Assembly: GCA_011050675.1 (NCBI GenBank)
Contig: DRFI01000025.1
Span: 124,001 to 188,000 of the forward strand
Reading direction: 5' to 3'
Length of the DNA stretch: 64,000 nt
DNA from: Maribacter sp.
GTDB lineage: Bacteria; Bacteroidota; Bacteroidia; Flavobacteriales; Flavobacteriaceae
Both the position numbers and the translations under genes were made by a program. The stretch's first letter is position 1. Each line of letters begins with the position of its first letter. A model generated the notes under the pieces. It saw nothing but the letters and a program-made list of their open reading frames with translations, did no database searches and was not told the origin of the DNA. Positions 8,295-15,793 of this stretch are shown piece after piece.

Positions 8295-8843
8295 ATGACA
8301 ACTTTAAAAGTTCACAATATTGAAACAGCACCAGAAGGCAGCAAGGGATTATTAGAAAATTCTCAAAAGTCTTTTGGAATGATTCCAGGATTACACGGTG
8401 TTTTAGCATCTTCTCCAAAAATTTTAGAAGCATACCAAACATTACATCAGTTATTTACTGAAACTTCATTCAATAATGATGAGTTAACGGTAGTATGGCA
8501 AACAATCAACGTTGAACATGCATGTCATTATTGTGTTCCGGCACATACAGGTATTGCTAAAATGATGAAGGTTGATGATGCTATTACAGAAGCGTTACGT
8601 AATGAAACTCCGTTAGCAGACGCAAAATTAGAAGCACTAAGAACTATGACTTTAACTATAGTTCGTAACCGTGGTAACGTAACTCAAGAGGATTTAGATA
8701 CTTTTTACGCTGCAGGTTATGGAGAACAACAAGTGTTGGAAATTATCTTAGGATTATCTCAAAAGGTAATTAGTAACTATACAAATCATATTGCGCATAC
8801 ACCGGTCGATGCACCTTTTGATAAGTTTGCATGGTCTAAATAA
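8295..8843 (+). CDS. Carboxymuconolactone decarboxylase/AhpD-like protein
   Basis: A 182-residue alpha-helical protein of the AhpD/CMD fold. The redox motif VEHACHYCVPAH gives Cys77-x-x-Cys80 with His84 and Glu74, matching the CxxC...H arrangement of AhpD-type peroxidase/thiol oxidoreductases rather than true decarboxylases, which lack the cysteine pair. It probably reduces peroxides or recycles a thiol partner in the cytoplasm. It is the apparent direct target of the upstream TetR regulator (operator 2) and is closed by hairpins at 8848-8924. The physiological substrate is unknown. Confidence 0.85.
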   Translation: MTTLKVHNIETAPEGSKGLLENSQKSFGMIPGLHGVLASSPKILEAYQTLHQLFTETSFNNDELTVVWQTINVEHACHYCVPAHTGIAKMMKVDDAITEALRNETPLADAKLEALRTMTLTIVRNRGNVTQEDLDTFYAAGYGEQQVLEIILGLSQKVISNYTNHIAHTPVDAPFDKFAWSK

Positions 8844-8847
8844 TTGA

Positions 8848-8924
8848 GGTTTCAGTTTTCCCCCGAAACCATATGTTGATTGAGTGATTAATTATAGCCT
8901 TCTGTCTTTAAGGCAGAAGGTTAT
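8848..8924 (+). terminator. Tandem hairpins ending the AhpD-like gene
   Basis: The first hairpin is GGTTTC / GAAACC (8848-8870, C-rich loop). The second is an 11-pair stem (8894-8904 with 8914-8924, one G-T pair) followed by TTTAATTTTAAT, which is the likelier terminator. Confidence 0.65.
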
Positions 8925-8952
8925 TTAATTTTAATAAACTAAATACATCAAA

Positions 8953-9945
8953 ATGAAAAAAATAGCAATAAACGGAATGGGGCGTATTGGTCGCGCTTCT
9001 TTAAAAGTAATTTTGGATACACCAGAATTAGAATTAGTAGCAGTAAACGATATCGTATCTATAGAGAATATTGCTTATTTACTTAAGTATGATTCAGTGT
9101 ATGGTATTTATGAAAAAGAAATTTCACATGATGAAAAGAACCTTATCATAGATGGTAAAAAAATACAATATAACTCTCATCGTAATCCTGAAGATTTACC
9201 TTGGGCAGCCAATAAAATTGATGTAGTTATTGAAAGTACTGGTTTCTTTACTAAAAGTGAAGATGCTAAAAAACATATTAAGGCAGGTGCTAAATCTGTA
9301 ATAATATCTGCACCTACAAAGAGTGAAGATATACCAACGGTCGTACATGGTGTAAATACCGAAGCTGGGGAAACCAACATATTTTCTTGTGCAAGTTGTA
9401 CTACCAATAACATTAGTCCGGTAGTAGAGATTTTAGGTCGTAGAATTGGTATAAAGAAAGCCATAATGACTACCGTGCATGCTTATACAGCATCACAAGG
9501 TATTGTTGATGCACCTTCTCAAAAGAACTTGAGAATGGGTCGTGCTGGTGCGGCAAATATTGTACCTACGTCAACAGGTGCGGCAATTGCAACTACTAAG
9601 GCTTTACCAGAATTAGCGGGTAAGTTTGATGGTGTTGCATTAAGAGTTCCAATACCAGTCGGATCTATGTCAGATTTAACCTTTGTTATGGAACATGACG
9701 TAACACCAGAAACAGTAAATGCTATTTTTAAGGAAGAAGCAGCAACTGATAGATATAAAAATATTTTGGACACTACAGATGAGCCTTTGGTATCTTCTGA
9801 TATTGTAAAGAATCCGCACGCATCAACGGTTGATTTAGGTATGACTAGGGTAGTGGATGGCGATTTATTGAAAGTGATGACGTGGTATGATAATGAATGG
9901 GGATTCACCAACCAAATGATACGTCAAATTCTAGCAGAAATATAA
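8953..9945 (+). CDS. gapA: Glyceraldehyde-3-phosphate dehydrogenase, type I
   Basis: A 330-residue cytoplasmic enzyme that oxidises glyceraldehyde-3-phosphate to 1,3-bisphosphoglycerate. The N-terminus has the Rossmann motif INGMGRIGR and an NAD-type acidic residue in VNDIV. The catalytic Cys149 lies in SCASCTTNN, one change from the usual SNASCTTN, followed by HAYTASQ and MGRAGAANIVPTSTGAA. WYDNEWGF ends the catalytic domain. It has its own upstream terminator and a hairpin downstream, so it is probably transcribed separately despite sitting among stress genes. Flavobacteria often carry more than one gap gene; whether this is the main glycolytic copy cannot be decided here. Confidence 0.95.
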   Translation: MKKIAINGMGRIGRASLKVILDTPELELVAVNDIVSIENIAYLLKYDSVYGIYEKEISHDEKNLIIDGKKIQYNSHRNPEDLPWAANKIDVVIESTGFFTKSEDAKKHIKAGAKSVIISAPTKSEDIPTVVHGVNTEAGETNIFSCASCTTNNISPVVEILGRRIGIKKAIMTTVHAYTASQGIVDAPSQKNLRMGRAGAANIVPTSTGAAIATTKALPELAGKFDGVALRVPIPVGSMSDLTFVMEHDVTPETVNAIFKEEAATDRYKNILDTTDEPLVSSDIVKNPHASTVDLGMTRVVDGDLLKVMTWYDNEWGFTNQMIRQILAEI

Positions 9946-9958
9946 ATTTAAATTAGAC

Positions 9959-9990
9959 ACAGAAGCTCTATTATTTTTTGGAGTTTCTGT
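9959..9990 (+). terminator. Hairpin downstream of gapA
   Basis: Ten-pair stem ACAGAAGCTC / GAGTTTCTGT (one G-T pair) with a T-rich loop but no long T tract after it; probably a weak terminator or processing site. Confidence 0.45.
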
Positions 9991-10020
9991 TATCATATTA
10001 ATCTTATAAAAATAGTTACG

Positions 10021-10335
10021 ATGATAAAAGTATCTGTAATGTATCCGAACAGTGAAGGCGTAAAGTTCGATGCTGATTATTACAAAAACTCACATTTGCC
10101 AATGGTTTCTAAATTGGTAGGTAGTGCATTAAAAGGATTAGAATTAGATTTAGGAGTTGGTGGTAGAGCACCTGGTGAGGCTGCACCTTATGTTGCAATT
10201 GCCCATTTAAAATTTGATGATGTAGCTTCGTTTCAAGCTGCTTTTGGTCCGCATGCAGCAACATTTGCTGCAGATGTTGAGAATTATAGCAATGTTCAAG
10301 GTGATATTCAAATTAGTGACTTGGTATCTTTCTAA
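10021..10335 (+). CDS. EthD family protein
   Basis: A 104-residue dimeric alpha-beta barrel protein of the EthD type. The start IKVSVMYPNSEGVKFDADYYKNSHLPM is characteristic, with the conserved tyrosine and His28 (SHLPM). Members are small cytoplasmic proteins linked to ether, quinone or polyketide oxidation; the exact reaction is usually unknown. It is the first gene of a collinear run of seven (10021-14014) with intergenic gaps of 5-74 bases that includes several redox proteins. Confidence 0.85.
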   Translation: MIKVSVMYPNSEGVKFDADYYKNSHLPMVSKLVGSALKGLELDLGVGGRAPGEAAPYVAIAHLKFDDVASFQAAFGPHAATFAADVENYSNVQGDIQISDLVSF

Positions 10336-10409
10336 AGTCTTTATTAATCCAAACAAATAAACAGCTAGTAGTTGGTATAAGTTTTTAATAATTAGTTGGA
10401 AGATTACAT

Positions 10410-11069
10410 ATGGAAAATACAGATGTACCTATTGAAAAATTAGCGCAACAGTGTTTCCATGCGGTTTTTAGAACAGATACCAATAAACCTGGTTTTCAAC
10501 ACTTTAATTTAGGTAAGAATAGAAGTCCATTAGAGTTTAGAACTATAATGACATCGCTTAAAAAGGAACTGTCAAAATTGAGCGAAACCTATTTCGGTAA
10601 AAAACTAAGTTACCATTGGTTGGTTCGTTTTGATCAGCAGGTAAATACCCCTTTTCATGTGGATAATGCAGCACATCAATCTTTCCTTTTACTAGGTTAC
10701 GAGCCCAGTGTTATAGAGAATGAACTTCATATTGCAGATTATCATGCGTTTGCAAAAGAAAATGATAAAGACTTTTTAACAAATTTCATTCCGGTGTTTA
10801 AGGAGGAAGAGTCAGTATTGGCACCATTTACAACGAAATTGAAGTCATTTGATAAAGAAGCGTATCACATTGTAATCATGAATAACAGCAGCCCTACGCT
10901 TCCTGCAGAAACGTTAGGCGTATATCATAAAGCGGTTATAGTGGAGCAGGATTACAGTGAAAGTAGGATAGTGAATTCTATGGTTCTGAATATGAGATCC
11001 GAAGAAAAAAATATTGACGACTTAAAGAGAGAAGAGAGCTATTTAAATTCTACAGTTATTAGTACATAG
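10410..11069 (+). CDS. Hypothetical protein, possible 2OG-Fe(II) oxygenase fold
   Basis: A 219-residue soluble protein with no signal peptide and no family I can name. The stretch HWLVRFDQQVNTPFHVDNAAHQSF holds an HxD pair (His in FHVD) on what looks like a beta strand, and a later YHKAVIVEQDYSESRIVNSM offers a distal His followed by an Arg ten residues on. That spacing resembles the HxD...H...R facial triad of Fe(II)/2-oxoglutarate oxygenases. The assignment is inference from motif spacing alone. It sits between the EthD and FrnE-like genes in the same apparent operon, which suits an oxidative role. Confidence 0.55.
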   Translation: MENTDVPIEKLAQQCFHAVFRTDTNKPGFQHFNLGKNRSPLEFRTIMTSLKKELSKLSETYFGKKLSYHWLVRFDQQVNTPFHVDNAAHQSFLLLGYEPSVIENELHIADYHAFAKENDKDFLTNFIPVFKEEESVLAPFTTKLKSFDKEAYHIVIMNNSSPTLPAETLGVYHKAVIVEQDYSESRIVNSMVLNMRSEEKNIDDLKREESYLNSTVIST

Positions 11070-11122
11070 TATTGGCGAAATTTTAGCAGGGATAAAAAAT
11101 ATAGACCATAAAGAATGTAATT

Positions 11123-11767
11123 ATGAGTAAAAAATTAAGAATAGATATTGTATCTGATGTTGTATGCCCATGGTGTGCAATTGGCTACAAGAGATTAGAA
11201 AAAGCAATTGATGAACTAGGTGTTCAAGATCAAATAGAAATTGAATGGCAACCTTTTGAATTAAATCCGGGTATGCCACCAGAAGGTCAGAATATTACAG
11301 AACATATTACAGAGAAATATGGTTCTACCATAGAGCAACAACAAGCGTCGCAACAGAACATGACCGAGATAGGAGAGGAGCTTGGCTTTAAATTCGATTA
11401 TTTTGATGACATGCGTATGTCAAATACTTTTGATGCTCATGTGTTATTGGAGTATGCAAAAGATTTTGGGAAACAAACGGAACTAAAATTACGCTTAATG
11501 ACTTCATTTTTTGGAGAAAGAAAAGATGTGTCTGATAGAGAGGTCTTAAAACAAGCGTTATTAGAAGTGGGTTTAAATGCAGAGGAAGCATTGTCTAAAT
11601 TAGATAATGAAGAAGCTCGTTATGAAGTAAGGAATAAACAGGGACAATGGAAGAATATGGGTGTAAACTCCGTACCAACTATTGTATTTAACATGAAAAG
11701 TGCAATAACAGGTGCCCAACCCGTAGCTAGTTTTAAACAAGTACTATCAGAATTAATAGCTAAGTAA
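11123..11767 (+). CDS. DsbA family oxidoreductase, FrnE-like
   Basis: A 214-residue thioredoxin-fold protein with an inserted helical domain, typical of the FrnE branch of DsbA. The active site CPWC (Cys15, Cys18) follows the first beta strand (RIDIVSDVV), and the cis-proline loop is GVNSVPTIVF. There is no signal peptide, so it acts in the cytoplasm, where FrnE-like proteins serve as disulfide oxidoreductases or isomerases during oxidative stress. It is followed after 5 bases by a DoxX-type membrane protein, suggesting co-translation. Confidence 0.9.
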   Translation: MSKKLRIDIVSDVVCPWCAIGYKRLEKAIDELGVQDQIEIEWQPFELNPGMPPEGQNITEHITEKYGSTIEQQQASQQNMTEIGEELGFKFDYFDDMRMSNTFDAHVLLEYAKDFGKQTELKLRLMTSFFGERKDVSDREVLKQALLEVGLNAEEALSKLDNEEARYEVRNKQGQWKNMGVNSVPTIVFNMKSAITGAQPVASFKQVLSELIAK

Positions 11768-11772
11768 TATAG

Positions 11773-12192
11773 ATGAAGAAATTAGTAAAAATAATAACAG
11801 GAATTTTAGGTTTTATAATGCTTATGCCTGGTTTGGCAAAGTTTAGGGAACCATTTAAAACATTTATTTACAAGCATTTGACCTTAATAAGTTTTCCACT
11901 TCCAGAACTTATGCAGTATGTTGTAAAGTTTAGTGAAATTGGCGTTGGTTTAGCAATGTTATTTTTAGCCTTTAAAGGCAATAGTATAAGTAGACCAGTA
12001 AGAGAAAAATTATTTTATTTAGGTAACCTAACTATTTTTTTAATGATGATAGTTGCGGTATACACACACTTACATCCAGATGTGCCTGCAGATGTGTTGC
12101 CTATGGGATTTAAACCTCCGATAATGCCTATTTCATATATCATTTTGGTAATTGTAAATGTGCTCTTATTTAGAAAATCTACCAATTCATAA
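11773..12192 (+). CDS. DoxX-like membrane protein
   Basis: A 139-residue integral membrane protein with about four transmembrane helices (around residues 5-22, 45-65, 80-100 and 115-133). The pattern ILGFIMLMPGLAKFREPF matches the first helix and loop of the DoxX/DoxD-like family, members of which act in membrane redox or thiosulfate/quinone metabolism. It starts 5 bases after the FrnE-like gene. A membrane oxidoreductase partner role is possible but unproven. Confidence 0.7.
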   Translation: MKKLVKIITGILGFIMLMPGLAKFREPFKTFIYKHLTLISFPLPELMQYVVKFSEIGVGLAMLFLAFKGNSISRPVREKLFYLGNLTIFLMMIVAVYTHLHPDVPADVLPMGFKPPIMPISYIILVIVNVLLFRKSTNS

Positions 12193-12227
12193 GTACAAGA
12201 ACATTTGAAAAAATAAAAGAAAAAATC

Positions 12228-12893
12228 ATGAGTGATACAAGAAATATGAAAGGCGAACTAGACGCATTGTTAGATGTAAAACGTCAAGGAGCATCGAAGT
12301 TCACCGAAGAGAAAAAGAAGATATATGCTGCTGGTATTACAAGTGTTGCAGCATCTGGGGTTCTTGAGAATGCTTTAAATTTAGGAGATAAAGCGCCTAA
12401 TTTTACTTTAAAAAATGCATTGGGTACATCTGTTTTGTTATATGATGAATTAAAAAATGGTCCAGTTGTCTTAACATGGTACAGAGGTGGTTGGTGTCCG
12501 TATTGCAACATTACACTGCACTATTTACAAGAAAAACTTCCTGACATTAAAAAAACAGGTGCTACATTAATTGCCATTACACCAGAATTGCCAGATAATT
12601 CTTTATCTACTTCAGAGAAGAACAAGTTGGAATTTACTGTTTTAAGCGATGTTGGTAATGTAGTAGGAAAAGAATATGGAGTAGTATATACATTAACCGA
12701 AGAGGTAGCTTCTATTTATGAAGCAGGATTTGGGTTAAGTGAAGTAAATGGAGATCATAGTAATGAACTGCCTTTGGCTGCGACTTATGTAATCGATACT
12801 GATGCTGTTATTCAATATGCTTTTTTAGATGCTGATTACACAGAAAGAGCAGAAGTCACGGATATCGTAGAAGCATTACATAAGCTGAAATAA
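12228..12893 (+). CDS. Peroxiredoxin-like (AhpC/TSA) protein
   Basis: A 221-residue thioredoxin-fold protein. Residues 50-130 show the AhpC/TSA pattern (LNLGDKAPNFTLKNALG, then GPVVLTWYRGGWCPYCNITL), with Cys90 and Cys93 forming CPYC instead of the single peroxidatic Cys of ordinary peroxiredoxins. The motif YRGGWCPYC is typical of the peroxiredoxin-like group with CxxC. An N-terminal extension of about 45 residues precedes the fold. It probably reduces peroxides or disulfides in the cytoplasm. It sits between two DoxX-type membrane proteins. Confidence 0.85.
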   Translation: MSDTRNMKGELDALLDVKRQGASKFTEEKKKIYAAGITSVAASGVLENALNLGDKAPNFTLKNALGTSVLLYDELKNGPVVLTWYRGGWCPYCNITLHYLQEKLPDIKKTGATLIAITPELPDNSLSTSEKNKLEFTVLSDVGNVVGKEYGVVYTLTEEVASIYEAGFGLSEVNGDHSNELPLAATYVIDTDAVIQYAFLDADYTERAEVTDIVEALHKLK

Positions 12894-12923
12894 ATTAATA
12901 TTCAACCACCAATACTGTTCACT

Positions 12924-13274
12924 ATGAAAAGAGATAGAATCATTTATTACATCGCTACAGGTATTTTTAGCTTGGTGATATTATTTTCCGCAGGTATGTA
13001 CTTTTTTAATCACGAATTTATAAAAGGTGCTTTCGTGAAATTGGGCTATCCTACGTATTTAATTTACCCGTATGCTACGGCGAAGTTGGTTGGTTTATTT
13101 GCTATTTGGAATCCTAAATTTCATACTATAAAAGAGTGGGCATATTCTGCTTTTTTCTTTGCGGTAACATTAGCGTTTTTCGCTCATATTATGACAGGTG
13201 ATGGAGAGCAGATGGCAGCTGTTATTGCTTTGGTTTCATTGGTTGTTTCGTATATCTTTAATAAGAGAATATAG
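12924..13274 (+). CDS. DoxX-like family membrane protein
   Basis: A 116-residue membrane protein with about four helices (roughly 8-26, 45-62, 72-90 and 93-112). The pattern AGMYFFNHEFIKGAFVKLGYPTYLIYPYATAKLVGL is characteristic of the small DoxX-like family. The function of this family is not settled. It is the second DoxX-type gene in the operon and directly follows the peroxiredoxin-like gene, supporting a membrane-linked redox module. Confidence 0.8.
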   Translation: MKRDRIIYYIATGIFSLVILFSAGMYFFNHEFIKGAFVKLGYPTYLIYPYATAKLVGLFAIWNPKFHTIKEWAYSAFFFAVTLAFFAHIMTGDGEQMAAVIALVSLVVSYIFNKRI

Positions 13275-13300
13275 AAAACTTATAAAAAAAGAATATTGCT

Positions 13301-14014
13301 ATGAACGAAACTCGAGAAGATAAAATTGCTAAAAACATTCGTCCTAAAGTATTGTTCTTTGATGTTAATGAAACCCTTCTAGACCTCACGGTCATGAAAA
13401 AAGAAGTAGGGCAAGTGTTGGGAGGTAGGGAAGATTTACTCCCGCTTTGGTTTACAACAATGTTACAGTACTCATTGGTTGTATCTGCAAGCGGACAATA
13501 TAAACCATTTGGACATATTGGTGCTGCTGCATTACAAATGGTAGCTGCAAATAATGATATTGTCATTAAAGAAAGCGAAGCTCGTAAAACTATTGCCGAA
13601 GCTATGGGCAATTTGCCACCACATACAGAAGTAAAGGAGGCATTATTGGAATTGAAGAAAGCAGGTTATAAATTAGTGGCATTTACAAATTCGTCAAAAG
13701 AAAGGTTAACCAAGCAATTTAAAAGCGCAGGATTAACGGAGTATTTCGATGAGATGTTAAGCGTTGAAGAAACGGGTAAATTCAAACCATTTACAGATAC
13801 CTATGTTTGGGGTGCGAAAAAAATGGGAGTTGAACTAGACGAATGTATGCTTATAGCAGCCCACGGTTGGGATGTAGCCGGAGCCTTATGGGCAGGCTGG
13901 CGAGCAGCTTTTATAAGTAGACCGGGTCAACAGCCATTTCCATTATCATCAGAGACAGAAATTTCAGAGTCTAATTTACAGCAGGTAGTAGACATTCTTG
14001 TAACCTATACCTAA
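13301..14014 (+). CDS. HAD hydrolase, haloacid dehalogenase type II-like
   Basis: A 237-residue HAD-superfamily enzyme. Motif I is FFDVNETLLDL with nucleophile Asp21; motif II is FTNSSKE; the conserved Lys lies in GKFKPFTDTY; motif III is IAAHGWDVAGALWAG. These match L-2-haloacid dehalogenases, which hydrolyse short 2-haloalkanoic acids. In a marine bacterium this could detoxify halogenated acids, but many members with this motif set act on other substrates. It is the last gene of the redox operon and is closed by a strong hairpin at 14043-14079. Confidence 0.85.
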   Translation: MNETREDKIAKNIRPKVLFFDVNETLLDLTVMKKEVGQVLGGREDLLPLWFTTMLQYSLVVSASGQYKPFGHIGAAALQMVAANNDIVIKESEARKTIAEAMGNLPPHTEVKEALLELKKAGYKLVAFTNSSKERLTKQFKSAGLTEYFDEMLSVEETGKFKPFTDTYVWGAKKMGVELDECMLIAAHGWDVAGALWAGWRAAFISRPGQQPFPLSSETEISESNLQQVVDILVTYT

Positions 14015-14042
14015 GAATTCAAAATAACATTTATAATACTAA

Positions 14043-14084
14043 AAATGGCACCACACATAACTTATGAGTGGTGCCATTTCTTTT
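14043..14084 (+). terminator. Terminator of the 10021-14014 operon
   Basis: Twelve-pair stem AAATGGCACCAC / GTGGTGCCATTT (14043-14054 with 14068-14079), 13-base loop, then CTTTT. It marks the end of the redox operon. Confidence 0.8.
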
Positions 14085-14099
14085 GGAATTTGTGCAGAA

Positions 14100-14128
14100 T
14101 TGGAAAGTGGGTAGATTATGTATCTTTG
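14100..14128 (+). promoter_or_regulatory. Flavobacterial promoter of the coiled-coil lipoprotein gene
   Basis: TTG at 14100-14102 and TATCTTTG at 14121-14128 are separated by 18 bases, matching the Bacteroidota -33/-7 consensus; the ATG follows 28 bases later. Confidence 0.65.
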
Positions 14129-14156
14129 CCGTACCATTAACTAAAGATGATATTAA

Positions 14157-14807
14157 ATGTTTAAAAAAACACTATTTGTGGCCCTTACTTTCCTTTTATT
14201 AACTTCTTGTTGGAAAGATAAAAGTCCTGAAGACCTTATTCGCTTAAAAGATAAATTTAAGTCTCAAGTAAACGATTTTGAAAGCAAGAAAGAAACTGCC
14301 AATAAAAACGTAAACAAAGGTTTAGAATCTTTAAATGCTTTAAAAAGCGCATTGGAGGATACTAAAAATGAAGATAAAGAATTTGCCAAGGTATATGGTG
14401 ATTGGGAGAAGGTTGATCGTCGTGTTCAGAATTTGAATAAAGAATATGAAGATTTAAAAGAGAAAGCGTCTAACTTATTTACCGCTATGGAAACACAGAC
14501 CAATAGCCTAAGTGATGAAAAGAGCAAGAAAACACTTTTAGGTGCCATAGAAAAAGCCCGTACCAAGTATAACGGTACTTTGGCTAATACTTCAAAAGCT
14601 ATTGATAAGTTAAAACTTTTACATGGCGATGCCGTTGAGGTAGTAAAAGCTCTAGAGGTAGCTGCTGCACTAAATTCATTCGATAATATTAATGATCAAA
14701 TGAAAAGTATAGAAGGTCGTGTAGATGGCATTATGCAAGAGTTGAATGTTGCCGTTGTAGAAAGTAAAAAATTATACGAGAAAAAGATTACCGAATTAGG
14801 GGAGTAA
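14157..14807 (+). CDS. Coiled-coil lipoprotein, hypothetical
   Basis: A 216-residue lipoprotein with the lipobox LLTSCW (Cys18). The mature protein is highly charged and helical, with long coiled-coil segments around residues 25-60, 65-115 and 120-205 (for example DRRVQNLNKEYEDLKEKASNL). It could be a periplasmic spacer or scaffold attached to a membrane. No enzymatic motif is visible. It has a good promoter upstream and a strong terminator downstream, so it stands alone. Confidence 0.75.
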   Translation: MFKKTLFVALTFLLLTSCWKDKSPEDLIRLKDKFKSQVNDFESKKETANKNVNKGLESLNALKSALEDTKNEDKEFAKVYGDWEKVDRRVQNLNKEYEDLKEKASNLFTAMETQTNSLSDEKSKKTLLGAIEKARTKYNGTLANTSKAIDKLKLLHGDAVEVVKALEVAAALNSFDNINDQMKSIEGRVDGIMQELNVAVVESKKLYEKKITELGE

Positions 14808-14853
14808 CAAAACCTTCTTGATATGCTCGGGTAGTAAATCACCTTATAAAAAA

Positions 14854-14904
14854 AACAGCAAATGCTTAGTGGGTTAACCACAAAGCATTTGCTGTTTTTT
14901 ATTT
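14854..14904. terminator. Long-stem terminator
   Basis: A fourteen-pair stem AACAGCAAATGCTT / AAGCATTTGCTGTT encloses a second small stem GTGG / CCAC, with A and T runs on both sides. It follows the coiled-coil lipoprotein gene. The interval 14905-15073 is AT-rich and shows nothing else. Confidence 0.85.
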
Positions 14905-15073
14905 TAGATACTTCAAACTCTTTGTACTGCTTATCTGTTATGGCTTAAAACTGTACCTTCTTTTAATAAATTGTATGGCAGTTTTTTACATTTAAATTTT
15001 GATTTTAAATCGAGTATTTAACATTTGAAAAAAGACAGCTCTAATTCCAACTCTATAATCTGAAATTTAAATA

Positions 15074-15592
15074 ATGAAATTGAAAAAGGCAGCGCTAAAA
15101 GATATAGTCGATTTAAAGAATATTTGTATTGATGCTTATGCTCTTAATTTTCATCATCATTGGAATGAAGGAGGATTAGAATGGTATCTAGAAAAAGAAT
15201 TTAGTATTGACAGATTAACTTCTGATATATTAGATAGTGATACCGATTATTATTTCATTGAACACGAATTAAAATCGATAGGGTTCCTTAAAATTAAAAA
15301 TAATTTAAAGACTGATTCTGAGTTTGGTAATTCCTCTGAATTGGAAAAAATATATGTTTTGCCATCCTCAAAAGGACTGGGTATCGGTAAATTGACTTTA
15401 AATGAAATAATAAATAGAACAAAAGAAAAAGGTGGAGAGAATCTATTTCTTTCTGTTATTGATACCAATCTCGATGCTATTGCTTTTTACAAGAAACTTG
15501 GGTTTGTGTTTAGTAGTAAAACTACATTAGACATACCATATTTTAAAGAAGAATTGAAAGGGATGAATAGAATGGTTAAGAAACTGATGTAA
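15074..15592 (+). CDS. GNAT family N-acetyltransferase
   Basis: A 172-residue acetyltransferase. The acetyl-CoA pyrophosphate loop is GLGIGKLTL (after YVLPSSKGLGIG), flanked by strand beta4 (ELEKIYVLP) and followed by LSVIDTNLDAIAFYKKLGFVF, the standard C-terminal half of the fold. The substrate is not predictable. It stands alone between a terminator and the histidine kinase. Confidence 0.88.
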   Translation: MKLKKAALKDIVDLKNICIDAYALNFHHHWNEGGLEWYLEKEFSIDRLTSDILDSDTDYYFIEHELKSIGFLKIKNNLKTDSEFGNSSELEKIYVLPSSKGLGIGKLTLNEIINRTKEKGGENLFLSVIDTNLDAIAFYKKLGFVFSSKTTLDIPYFKEELKGMNRMVKKLM

Positions 15593-15793
15593 TTTGAGCC
15601 GTTTGATAACATAAATTCAACATATCATTTTGTTTTTGTTTCTGTTTAGCATATTTAAATTTTATTATTTTTTACAGTTAAAAATCCTATGATATTTGTT
15701 AATAGAACTTGATGTCATGGTTCTAAAATAAGCTATATTCATTCGTTGAAATATATGTGATTAATTACCTCATTATTTCTCTCCATACTTTAA

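Noticed and set aside
8953-9945. Minus-strand ORFs inside gapA
   Set aside because: Antisense shadows of a conserved enzyme gene.
14862-14868. TGCTTAG sequence as an operator half-site
   Set aside because: It is part of a strong terminator stem downstream of the lipoprotein gene.
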